Assembly (NCBI GenBank): GCA_030424595.1
Contig: JAUHWG010000001.1
Coordinates: forward strand, 62,001 to 126,000
DNA from: Polyangia bacterium
GTDB lineage: Bacteria; Myxococcota_A; Polyangia; Nannocystales; Nannocystaceae
DNA: 64,000 nt
Direction of reading: 5' to 3'
Under the pieces are notes generated by a model. The model saw only the letters and a list, made by a program, of their open reading frames with translations. It was not told the DNA's origin and did not search any database. Of the stretch, positions 8,478 to 18,181 are shown piece by piece. The position numbers were made by a program, and so were the translations under genes. Positions within the stretch are counted from its first letter, which is position 1. Every line of letters starts with the position of its first letter.

Positions 8478-9113
8478 TCAGGCCGCCGGCTCCGGCTCCG
8501 GATCCGCGGCCGCCTCGATCAGGCCGTAGGTGTCATCATCGCGGCGATAGATGACGTTTACGGCGCCGCTCTCGGCGTTCGTAAAGATGTAGAAGGTCCG
8601 GTGGAGGAGGTTCATCTGCATGATCGCCTGATCAATGCTGAGCCGCTCCGTCTCGATCTCGGAGACCCGCAGGACCTTCACCGGGGGCTGCGCCTCACCG
8701 GACTCCTCCTCTTCCGAGACCACCTCTTCGGCGGGCGTCACCAGGTGAATGAGCCGGTCGTCGGTCTCACGCTCGGCCGCGAGCACGCCGAGGCGGACCT
8801 TCGCGCTGCGCCCCTCGTGGGCCTTGTGGTGGCGGATCTTGTCCTTGTAGCGCCGGACCTGCCGCTCCATCTTCGCCAGGGCCAGATCGACCGAGGAGTA
8901 CATGTTCTCGGTCGACTCCGAGGCGTGGAGCTGGAGGCCGTTGCGGAGCACGACCTCAAAGTCGGCGATGTGGTTTATCCGCTCGACGCTGAACGTGCAG
9001 GAGATCCGCAGCGGGTCGGCGAAGTAGCGCTTGATCTTCTCGAGACGCTCCTCGGTGTAACCGCGGAGGGCGTTGGAGGTCTCCATCTGGCGGAAGACAA
9101 AGTGGGTCTGCAT
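8478..9113 (-). CDS. hpf: Ribosome hibernation promoting factor, long form
   Basis: The 211-aa product has an N-terminal S30AE domain (residues 1-100; TEERLEKIKRYF, VLRNGLQLHASES, DLALAKMERQVRRYKDKI). An acidic linker follows, then a C-terminal dimerisation domain (residues 150-205; VLRVSEIETERLSIDQAIMQ, NVIYRRDDDTYGLI). This two-domain long form pairs ribosomes into 100S dimers in other bacteria. Its position directly after rpoN is conserved across Proteobacteria. The ATG is at 9113. Confidence 0.95.
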   Translation of the reverse strand: MQTHFVFRQMETSNALRGYTEERLEKIKRYFADPLRISCTFSVERINHIADFEVVLRNGLQLHASESTENMYSSVDLALAKMERQVRRYKDKIRHHKAHEGRSAKVRLGVLAAERETDDRLIHLVTPAEEVVSEEEESGEAQPPVKVLRVSEIETERLSIDQAIMQMNLLHRTFYIFTNAESGAVNVIYRRDDDTYGLIEAAADPEPEPAA

Positions 9114-9182
9114 CGAAGTCGAACCTCGGGTCCCGCCCCCCTCCGGACGAAGGGCGATGTCTTGCCCCCCTAGCGCTCTTCG

Positions 9183-10664
9183 TCAGAAGAGGCGCCGACG
9201 CTTGGAGCTGGAGAGGACGTTGAGCTGCTCACGGTACTTGGCGACCGTCCGCCTGGCAATGTCGATGCCCTCCTCGCAGAGGAGTTCGACGATCTTCTGA
9301 TCGCTGTAGGGCTTGGCCGGGTTCTCGTTGTCGATCAGGATCTTGATCTTGGTCTTGACCGCCTCGGAGGCCAGCTCATCGCCGCCTCGCCGGCTGATCC
9401 CGGTGTTGAAGAAGTACTTGAGCTCAAAGATCCCCTGCGGGGTGTGCACGTACTTGTTCGTCGTCACCCGAGAGACCGTCGACTCGTGCATCGAGATGTC
9501 CTCGGCGACATCCTTGAGGATGAGCGGCCGCAGGTGCTGGACGCCCTTCTCGAAGAACTCCCGCTGGAACTTGAGGATGCTCTTGGTCACCTTGACGATC
9601 GTCCGCTGACGCTGCTGGATCGAGCGGATCAGCCACTGCGCCGACCGCAAGCGCTCGCTGATGTACTCCTTGGTCTTGGCGTTGCTGTGCACCGCCGACC
9701 GGTAGTAGTTCGAGATCCTGAGCTTTGGCAGGCCGTCGTCGTTGAGGGTGACGACGAAGTCCTCGCCGATCTTGTGGATGTACACGTCCGGGACGACGTA
9801 CTGCGGCGACTCGGAGATGTAGTCGCGGGCCGGCCGAGGATCGAGGCCCATGATCACCTTGGTCGCCTCGTAGACCTCCTCTAGGGCCTCGCCCATGTCC
9901 CGAGCGATCGCCGGATAGCCGCGGTTCTCGAGCTTGTGGAGGTGCTTGGCGATGATCCCCAAGACCAGGGGATCCTCGATCGGATGCTCCGGGTGGTTGG
10001 CCTGGATCCACAGGCACTCCGCCAGGTTGCGGCTGGCGATCGCGACAGGATCGAGGCACTGGACCCTGCGGAGCACCGTCTCCACCTGCAGCGGCGACAC
10101 CCCGAGGCGGCGGCCGATCTGGGTGACGGTGACATCGCCGAGGGAGCCGTCGGAGCCGAGGCAGCGGATGATGTACTCGGCGATCTCCTCGTCGAGCGCG
10201 GAGTAGTTCGACATCCGAACCTGCCACAGCAGATGCTCGTCGAGCGTCTCTGGGGCCGAGTGGGTCGCCTCGAGCGACGGCAGCTCGTCGCCACCCCCGC
10301 CGCCGGCCCCGGGGTCCGGCGGGAGATAGGTGTTGTTCTCGAGGACCGACTTCCAGTCGAAGTCGTCGGCGACCTTGACCTCTTCGACCTTGACCTCGGC
10401 CACCGGCTCGGGGGCTGCGTCGCGGTCGGAGTCGCTCCCCCCGTCCGCGCCGCTGCCGTCCCCAGAGTCCCCGTCGCCGCCGTCATCGGAGCCGGTCCCG
10501 AGCTCCTGCGACTCTTCGAGGAGGGGGTTCTCCAGGAGTTCATCGCGGACCAGATCGGTGAGTTCGATCCGCGAGAGCTGCAGCAGCTTGATGGCCTGCT
10601 GGAGCTGCGGCGTCATCACCAGCTGCTGGCTCATCCGCAGGTCGGGACGCATCTGGAGGGCCAT
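9183..10664 (-). CDS. rpoN: RNA polymerase sigma-54 factor
   Basis: The 493-aa sigma-54 has the Gln/Leu-rich activator-interaction region at the N-terminus (MRPDLRMSQQLVMTPQLQQA). An Asp/Gly/Ser-rich acidic region II lies at about 55-110, followed by the core-binding domain. The DNA-binding helix-turn-helix is DISMHESTVSRVTTNKYV and the RpoN box is ARRTVAKYR near the C-terminus. I choose the ATG at 10664, preceded by GAGGA about 6 bases away. The frame extends upstream to 11000, but that part overlaps an intergenic repeat and is not protein-like. In myxobacteria rpoN is often essential. It heads this eight-gene minus-strand run. Confidence 0.95.
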   Translation of the reverse strand: MALQMRPDLRMSQQLVMTPQLQQAIKLLQLSRIELTDLVRDELLENPLLEESQELGTGSDDGGDGDSGDGSGADGGSDSDRDAAPEPVAEVKVEEVKVADDFDWKSVLENNTYLPPDPGAGGGGGDELPSLEATHSAPETLDEHLLWQVRMSNYSALDEEIAEYIIRCLGSDGSLGDVTVTQIGRRLGVSPLQVETVLRRVQCLDPVAIASRNLAECLWIQANHPEHPIEDPLVLGIIAKHLHKLENRGYPAIARDMGEALEEVYEATKVIMGLDPRPARDYISESPQYVVPDVYIHKIGEDFVVTLNDDGLPKLRISNYYRSAVHSNAKTKEYISERLRSAQWLIRSIQQRQRTIVKVTKSILKFQREFFEKGVQHLRPLILKDVAEDISMHESTVSRVTTNKYVHTPQGIFELKYFFNTGISRRGGDELASEAVKTKIKILIDNENPAKPYSDQKIVELLCEEGIDIARRTVAKYREQLNVLSSSKRRRLF

Positions 10665-10890
10665 CGGTGTTCCTCGCTCTTCCGGCTGTCGACCAGAGTA
10701 CCAGATGCCGGCTGACAAGACAGGCTTGCGCAGCCGCTCGTCCCGGAGCGCTAGGACACATCGCGCTAGGCGCGGAGTGTCATCACCGCACATGCCTGAT
10801 CGAGCGCCCCGGCTAGGGCCCTGACGGCTCCCCGGGGGCTCCGCGCGGCCAAGGGCGCAGAGGATCGTCGACCAGCGGGCTGTAGTGCAG

Positions 10891-12778
<1,888 letters not shown>

Positions 12779-14293
12779 CTAGCGACGCCAGCGAAGAGAC
12801 TGTCGCCACGGCGAGGGGATCACCCCATGCGAGACGCCCCCGGCCTCCGCCCCCGGAGCCATGGCCGCATCGAACGCGGCCGCCGCGGCGATCGCCTTCG
12901 CCTCGGTCTCCCCCAGCTCAGACGTCTGCAAAAGGTCGGGGTGCTCGTCGATGTAGCGGGTCGAGAAGTGGCCGGAGACGAAGTCCGGCTCGGCGAGGAC
13001 CCGCAGGTGAAAGGCGATGTTGGTCGAGATCCCGAGGAGAACGGTCTCTTTCAGCGCCTCCCGCATCCTCCCGATCGCGGTCGCCCGATCAGGGGCCCAC
13101 ACCGAGAGCTTGGCGACCATCGGATCGTAGTGCGACGAGACGACGCTGCCGCTGGCCACCGCCGTGTCGACGCGGATGTTGCCGCCGACCGGCCAGCGAG
13201 CGGTGTGGACCGTCCCCGGCGAGGGCAAGAAGCGGATAGGGTCCTCGGCGTAGATCCGGCACTCGATGGAGTGGCCGTGGAGGATCACGTCGGCCTGGCT
13301 GTAGCCGAGGGGCTCCCCTGCGGCGACGCGGATCTGGTCGAGGACGAGATCCCGACCGCAGGTCGCCTCGGTGACCGGATGCTCGACCTGAAGCCGCGTG
13401 TTCATCTCGAGGAAGTAGAAGCGCGGTCCTGAGGACGTCTCCTCGAAGAGGAACTCCACCGTGCCGGCGCCGCTGTAGTTGACGGCCTTCGCCGCCCGCA
13501 CAGCGACCTCTCCCATCGCCGCCCGCACCTCCGGGGTCATCTGCGGGCTCGGGCTCGGGGCCTCCTCGATCACCTTTTGATGGCGACGTTGGACCGAGCA
13601 GTCGCGATCGCCGACGTAGACGACCTCACCGTGGTTGTCGGCCATCAGCTGGATCTCGACGTGGCGGGCGCTCATCACCGCCCGCTCCATCAGCAGCCGG
13701 CCGTCGCCGAAGGACTTCTCGGCCTCACGGCTCGCCGCTTGGTAGGCGCGCACCAGCTCATCCTCTTGATGGACGATCCGCATGCCCTTGCCGCCGCCGC
13801 CGGCTGAGGCCTTGAGCATCACCGGGAAGCCTATCTCGCGGGCCGCGACCATCGCCTCCTGCGCGGAGCTCAGGTCGTTGACCCCGGGGACCACCGGTAC
13901 GCCCGCGGCGGCCATCGCCTTGCGCGATCGGACCTTGTCGCCCATCACGTTCATCGCCTCCGCGGGCGGCCCGATGAAGACGATCCCGGCGGCCTGACAG
14001 GCCTCGACGAAGACCGCGCGCTCGCTGAGAAAGCCGTAGCCAGGATGGATCGCCTCGGCGCCGGTCTCCTTCGCGGCGGCGATGATCCGCTCGACGTTCA
14101 GATAGCTCTCGCTAGCCGTCGCGCCGCCGAGACAGACAGCCTCGTCGGCGAAGGCGACGTGGAGCGAGTCGCGATCCGCCTCGGAGTAGACGGCGACGGT
14201 CTTGATCCCCTGTTCGGCGCAGGTCTGAAAGACACGGAGGGCGATCTCACCCCGGTTCGCGACCAGGATCTTGCGAAAGTTCGGCGTGCTCAT
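12779..14293 (-). CDS. accC: Biotin carboxylase (acyl-CoA carboxylase subunit)
   Basis: The 504-aa ATP-grasp enzyme carboxylates biotin. It begins FRKILVANRGEIALRVF, has HPGYGFLSE, the ATP loop KASAGGGGKGMRIV, the block DRDCSVQRRHQKVIEEAPSP and the active-site motif EMNTRLQVEHPVTE. It is longer than E. coli AccC (449 aa). The extra C-terminal part (YIDEHPDLL and an Ala-rich tail) resembles biotin carboxylase subunits of acetyl/propionyl-CoA carboxylases, but no biotinylated MKM motif is present. The substrate complex is therefore open. The ATG at 14293 is chosen by family alignment; its ribosome binding site is weak. Confidence 0.9.
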   Translation of the reverse strand: MSTPNFRKILVANRGEIALRVFQTCAEQGIKTVAVYSEADRDSLHVAFADEAVCLGGATASESYLNVERIIAAAKETGAEAIHPGYGFLSERAVFVEACQAAGIVFIGPPAEAMNVMGDKVRSRKAMAAAGVPVVPGVNDLSSAQEAMVAAREIGFPVMLKASAGGGGKGMRIVHQEDELVRAYQAASREAEKSFGDGRLLMERAVMSARHVEIQLMADNHGEVVYVGDRDCSVQRRHQKVIEEAPSPSPQMTPEVRAAMGEVAVRAAKAVNYSGAGTVEFLFEETSSGPRFYFLEMNTRLQVEHPVTEATCGRDLVLDQIRVAAGEPLGYSQADVILHGHSIECRIYAEDPIRFLPSPGTVHTARWPVGGNIRVDTAVASGSVVSSHYDPMVAKLSVWAPDRATAIGRMREALKETVLLGISTNIAFHLRVLAEPDFVSGHFSTRYIDEHPDLLQTSELGETEAKAIAAAAAFDAAMAPGAEAGGVSHGVIPSPWRQSLRWRR

Positions 14294-14564
14294 CGGCGGA
14301 AGCATCGGTAGCACAGGCTGGCGGACAATCGCCAGCACCGTCGCTCTCGGGGCTTTCCTGCGGAACCTGCTGCGTAAGTGGTTCAGCGATCCGCGGCGGT
14401 GTCGGTGGCGGCCACCGTGGCGGCGGCGCCTTTGCAACACACCCGCCGAGGGCCACCGCGAAGGCGACCGCGAGCGCCGCGAAGCGAGAGTCCCGCAGGC
14501 TCTCGCCGGGCGATGGTCGGTCCTCCCGGCCGCGACGACACGCCGACCGAGCCAGCGAGGGCAA
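14247..14564 (-). CDS. Possible small Pro-rich lipoprotein overlapping accC start
   Basis: The minus frame that runs into the accC start encodes a lipoprotein-like signal, FAALAVAFAVALGGC. A Pro-rich stretch (APPPRWPPPTPP) and a short acidic tail ending at a TGA at 14247 follow. There is no ATG. The TTG at 14564 is the first usable start, and a CTG at 14498 would sit just before the hydrophobic core. The overlap with accC is 47 bases, and the proposed start lies inside repeat copy E. I therefore hold this weakly: it may be only a chance hydrophobic frame in intergenic DNA. Confidence 0.33.
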   Translation of the reverse strand: MPSLARSACRRGREDRPSPGESLRDSRFAALAVAFAVALGGCVAKAPPPRWPPPTPPRIAEPLTQQVPQESPESDGAGDCPPACATDASADEHAELSQDPGREPG

Positions 14565-14601
14565 GCGAAGCCGCGCAGGACATTCGCCGCCGGCTCCTAG
14601 C
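14540..14601 (+). repeat. Dispersed intergenic repeat, copy E (short, diverged)
   Basis: It shares GAGGGCAAGCGA exactly with copy A. Its end (CGCAGGACATTCGCCGCC followed by GGCTCCTAGC) closely matches the end of copy D. It lies in the 332-base gap between accC and rpoZ, just downstream of the rpoZ stop. Apart from this repeat and the doubtful small lipoprotein frame I see nothing in the gap. Confidence 0.5.
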
Positions 14602-14625
14602 GTGACACCGAGCCGCAATCGAGGC

Positions 14626-15150
<525 letters not shown>

Positions 15151-15276
15151 GGGCGGCCGAGTATGGGGAGTCGCGCCTCGCCGCGCAAGCCCTACGTCGT
15201 CCCGACCGGAGCGACCGCGTCGAGGATCGGGACGGCCGCCCTGCGACCCATCCGGGGCCCATCCGCGACTCGTCAG

Positions 15277-15708
15277 CTACATCTCGACGAGGAGCTGCTG
15301 GCCACGCTCCCGGAGATCGATGCTGTCCGCGACCCACTGGATGAAGTCCTTGGCGTGCTCTCCGCTGAAGCGGAAGGCCTCCGCGAGCTTCAGCAGCGCC
15401 TCGCGCTCACCGTCGACGAGGCGGCTGTCGGCGAAGGCCGCCCTCACCGCCTGGTAGTAGAGGTAGATCCGAGCCTCGCGATGGGTCACCAGACGAGCGA
15501 CCGTCACGAGGTCGCTCGGATTGGTGAACTCACGCCGGACGAGATCGCGCTCCTCCGGGAGGAGCATCATCTGCCCCATCAGCTCCTCGACGAAGTGGCG
15601 CTCGCTGTCCGAGACCTGCTCGTCGCTGGACGCCATAATTGCCACCGCCCGGGCGACAGCAACCTGCTCCTCGGGGGTGATGAGCTCTGCGATCGGAAAC
15701 TCGAGCAT
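15277..15708 (-). CDS. TerB-like (tellurite-resistance TerB fold) protein
   Basis: The 143-aa, mostly helical protein has the TerB-family layout: ITPEEQVAVARAVAIMASSDEQVSDSE near the start, then an acidic second helix pair with DSRLVDGEREALLKLAEAF. In TerB-like domains these repeated acidic helices bind metal. The real function of stand-alone TerB proteins is unclear, and tellurite resistance should not be assumed. I choose the ATG at 15708, with GGAGAG upstream; a GTG at 15711 is also possible. The 247 bases upstream to 15955 contain nothing I recognise. Confidence 0.7.
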   Translation of the reverse strand: MLEFPIAELITPEEQVAVARAVAIMASSDEQVSDSERHFVEELMGQMMLLPEERDLVRREFTNPSDLVTVARLVTHREARIYLYYQAVRAAFADSRLVDGEREALLKLAEAFRFSGEHAKDFIQWVADSIDLRERGQQLLVEM

Positions 15709-15955
15709 CACTTCTCTCCAGGGCCCAGGCTACCCCAGAAGCACCGCCCCTGACCACCTGCGAGAGCGCCCCCGGCGGCACCGCCCAGGCCGGCGAGAGA
15801 ACGCCCAGATCCGGCGCAGCGGTCGTTCTGGTCAGGCTTCGCGGTCCTCAGCGGAGCCGAGGCGCGGACCTGGCCGTCACATTTAGGCCGAAGCTCCTCC
15901 GGGGAGGCCCGTGATGACCGAAGGCTCAGGAAACCCGCGGGATCTCCCCCAGGGG

Positions 15956-17587
15956 TCAGCGAGTGCGGAGGCGATCGCCAAGGTGGAGGATCTTCGCCGG
16001 CTCGACGGTCACGACCCGCTCATCGTCCCCGTGGAGGTAGCGGATCTCCCCCGCCTCGGCGTCGAAGTCCGCCGGCAGCGGAGCGACGATGTTCACCGTC
16101 GGGTAGTGCGGTCGGACGCTGACCTCGGCCGCGGTCTCGACCGTCTCACCGCCCACCGCGAAGCGGACCCGGTGCAGCCCCGAGCGCTCCCGAGCCCGAT
16201 CCTCAAAGGTGCCCGGCACGGTCCACCAGTCCTCCGTCCCGTCGGGGGCGATGGCGCCGATGAGAAGGCCGGGCTCCTTCACAGCTCCAGCGCCCTCCCC
16301 CTCCCAGCTCGAGAGGGTCTTGATCCGCTGGTAGGTCGCGTTCCACTGCCAGTCCGAGCACCAGCTCTTCGAGCAATAGGACATGTAGTCGGCGGTCGCG
16401 GTCGGGTGACGGAGGCCGAAGTCGCGGACACCGAAGCCCCAGATGTTGATCTCGCCCTTGTCGTAGGGATAGCTAGGATCGGTCCCGGCGGCCTGGGTCC
16501 CCGCGCTCGCGCAGTAGACATGGCGGCGGCCCTGGGTGTGGCCGACCTCGTGGACAAAGGTGCCCGCAGCACCGCTGTTGAGCTGACCGGCGGAGGCGCG
16601 GGCCCACGCGTCGGACTTGCTGCCGCCCGTGATGTTCGCCGCCAGGCCGACGGTGCAGCCCTGGCCGACGCCGCCGGCGGAGATGCACTTCCCGCAGTTG
16701 TCGAAGATCCCATAGTAGTAGACCTCCGGGTCCGCCCCCTCCGCGGCGCGGAGCTGGCTCATCTCGTTCACCAGCTTGTTGAGACCGCTGTAGTCCCCCA
16801 TGTCGTAGGTGACCTTGTAGGGCTCGTGAATCTCCATCTCGAGGCTCTCTAGCGGGTTTTGCTGGAAGAGAGCGTCGTCGAAGTCCTTGCGGATGGCCTC
16901 CCCGTCGACGACCTTGCTGCAACCTCCGTAGCTGTAGTCGACCGGCACGAGGACCACGCGCATGTTGACGTAGCTGTCCTCGACGCCGATGGGGGCGGTC
17001 GTGCCGTCGACCGGGAGCATCGGCGGCGGGTCCGGCTCAGCCTGCTCCTCGTAGCCCCACCCCGTCTCCCAGAGCGAGACCTTGTATCGCACCCCCGGTC
17101 GCAGCGACTCAGCGCCGAGGCCGAAGTAGGGGCTCGAGATGATCTGCCCGTCGCGAGTGTCCTCCGAGACCGTGAAGACCTCGCTGAATTCCTCTTCACT
17201 GCCGTCGCTGTGGACGAGCGTCAGGCGAGCCTCGATGTCGCGCTCGACCCAGTCGTCGCCGACGTCGAGGAAGACCCGGATCAGCGTGTCGCGGCGCGGG
17301 ACGATGTAGGCGTTGCGGCCCCCACCGTCGACCCCGCCGCCGTCGAGGCCGATCGGCACCGCGACGCCCGCGTTCGCCTCGACCTTCGTGATCGCCACAC
17401 CGCGCGCGGGATAGGGCTCAAAGGGCACCCCCGTCGTGCCCGAGGTCGCTCCCTCCGAGTCGGTCTCGAAGGTCGACGTCGCGGCGTCTGTATCACCGGC
17501 CATCGTGTCGTCGTCACCGCAGGCGCCGAGGGCGACGAGGGCGAGGGTGAGAGCGAGGGTAGGAGCGCCAGCGGAGATGCGTGCCAT
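15956..17587 (-). CDS. Lipid-anchored metzincin-type zinc metalloprotease
   Basis: The 543-aa product has a lipoprotein signal (LVALGAC, Cys23), then a short Asp/Ser/Thr linker to about residue 55. Two beta-rich regions follow and then a catalytic domain. The zinc motif HEVGHTQGRRH (346-356) is a full metzincin HExxHxxGxxH, with a candidate Met-turn in DYMSYCSKSW downstream. Many Cys residues around it suggest disulphides outside the cytoplasm. A C-terminal Ig-like or jelly-roll-like region follows. The substrate is unknown; M66 or M43-like peptidases are the nearest families I can name, and I am not sure which. A TATAAC box at 17601-17606 on the minus strand is close to the ATG, suggesting a very short leader. 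Confidence 0.8.
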   Translation of the reverse strand: MARISAGAPTLALTLALVALGACGDDDTMAGDTDAATSTFETDSEGATSGTTGVPFEPYPARGVAITKVEANAGVAVPIGLDGGGVDGGGRNAYIVPRRDTLIRVFLDVGDDWVERDIEARLTLVHSDGSEEEFSEVFTVSEDTRDGQIISSPYFGLGAESLRPGVRYKVSLWETGWGYEEQAEPDPPPMLPVDGTTAPIGVEDSYVNMRVVLVPVDYSYGGCSKVVDGEAIRKDFDDALFQQNPLESLEMEIHEPYKVTYDMGDYSGLNKLVNEMSQLRAAEGADPEVYYYGIFDNCGKCISAGGVGQGCTVGLAANITGGSKSDAWARASAGQLNSGAAGTFVHEVGHTQGRRHVYCASAGTQAAGTDPSYPYDKGEINIWGFGVRDFGLRHPTATADYMSYCSKSWCSDWQWNATYQRIKTLSSWEGEGAGAVKEPGLLIGAIAPDGTEDWWTVPGTFEDRARERSGLHRVRFAVGGETVETAAEVSVRPHYPTVNIVAPLPADFDAEAGEIRYLHGDDERVVTVEPAKILHLGDRLRTR

Positions 17588-17708
17588 AACTGTCAGGTTA
17601 GTTATATGACTTGGGTTTGCAATGGAAGCAGAGTGATGCTGCGCCTGGCGTGAGACTTGAGATCATACTCACAGCCCCGTCTCCTAGGCGCGCGGGGCTC
17701 AGCGCCGG

Positions 17709-17739
17709 TTGACAGGAAGCGTTTGCTCGGCCATATCCG
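17709..17739 (+). promoter_or_regulatory. Probable sigma-70-type promoter for the B12 operon
   Basis: A consensus -35 TTGACA (17709-17714) is followed after 19 bases by TATCCG (17734-17739). With a 17-base spacer the -10 would read CATATC instead. It sits just upstream of the cobalamin riboswitch, as expected for the transcript start of the receptor operon. The call is from sequence only. Confidence 0.45.
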
Positions 17740-17744
17740 CTCGA

Positions 17745-17925
17745 CAATCTAGCGCTCGCGGTCACTGCGACACTGTCGGAGTGACAATAGGGAAGTCGGT
17801 GCAAGACCGACGCGGCTCCCGCCACTGTGATCGGTGACGAAGTCTGCACAGAGCCACTGGGGATTCCTCCCTGGGAAGGCGCAGACCGAGGTTGACCCGA
17901 AAGCCAGGAGACCTGCCACGAGCAA
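17745..17925 (+). promoter_or_regulatory. Cobalamin (B12) riboswitch
   Basis: The conserved core of the cobalamin aptamer is present in order: AGGGAA (17790-17795), CGGTGCAAGACCG (17797-17809), CGCCACTGTGA (17820-17830), GAGCCACTGG (17851-17860), GGGAAGGC (17873-17880), GACCCGAAAGCCAGGAGACC and CTGCC (17895-17917). These include the B12 box GCCACTG. It lies 260 bases before the TonB receptor coding frame and should repress the operon when adenosylcobalamin is plentiful. Outer limits are approximate because I could not fold the closing stem by computation. Confidence 0.93.
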
Positions 17926-17930
17926 CTCGC

Positions 17931-17950
17931 CGCTCCGATCGCTCGGAGCG
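17931..17950 (+). promoter_or_regulatory. Hairpin after the riboswitch (candidate expression platform)
   Basis: CGCTCCGA and TCGGAGCG form a perfect 8-base-pair stem around a TCGC tetraloop, 14 bases after the aptamer. No T-run follows, so control of translation initiation or a Rho-linked effect is more likely than intrinsic termination. A second purine-rich region (GGGAGGAAGG near 17959) follows and may belong to the switching structure. Confidence 0.45.
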
Positions 17951-18181
17951 CGGTCCACGGGAGGAAGGACCGGAGATGTCCTGCGTGATGCGTGGGCTCC
18001 CGCCTCCCAAACATGGTGAGACGGGAGTGAACTCGCCATCCGACGCTCGACCCCCAGCCTACCTACGCCCCCAAGCGCCCTCCCCCGCAGCCCCCTTTGG
18101 GGCCTGCGCGTCGCGTTTGGCGGTCTCACGCTCGCGGGTCTCTGGGCTCTCGAGGCCGACGCGAGCGCGAGCGCCCCGGCG

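Noticed and set aside
15911..16852. Plus-strand frame opposite the metalloprotease gene
   Set aside because: A shadow frame; the minus-strand frame has the lipoprotein signal and zinc motif.
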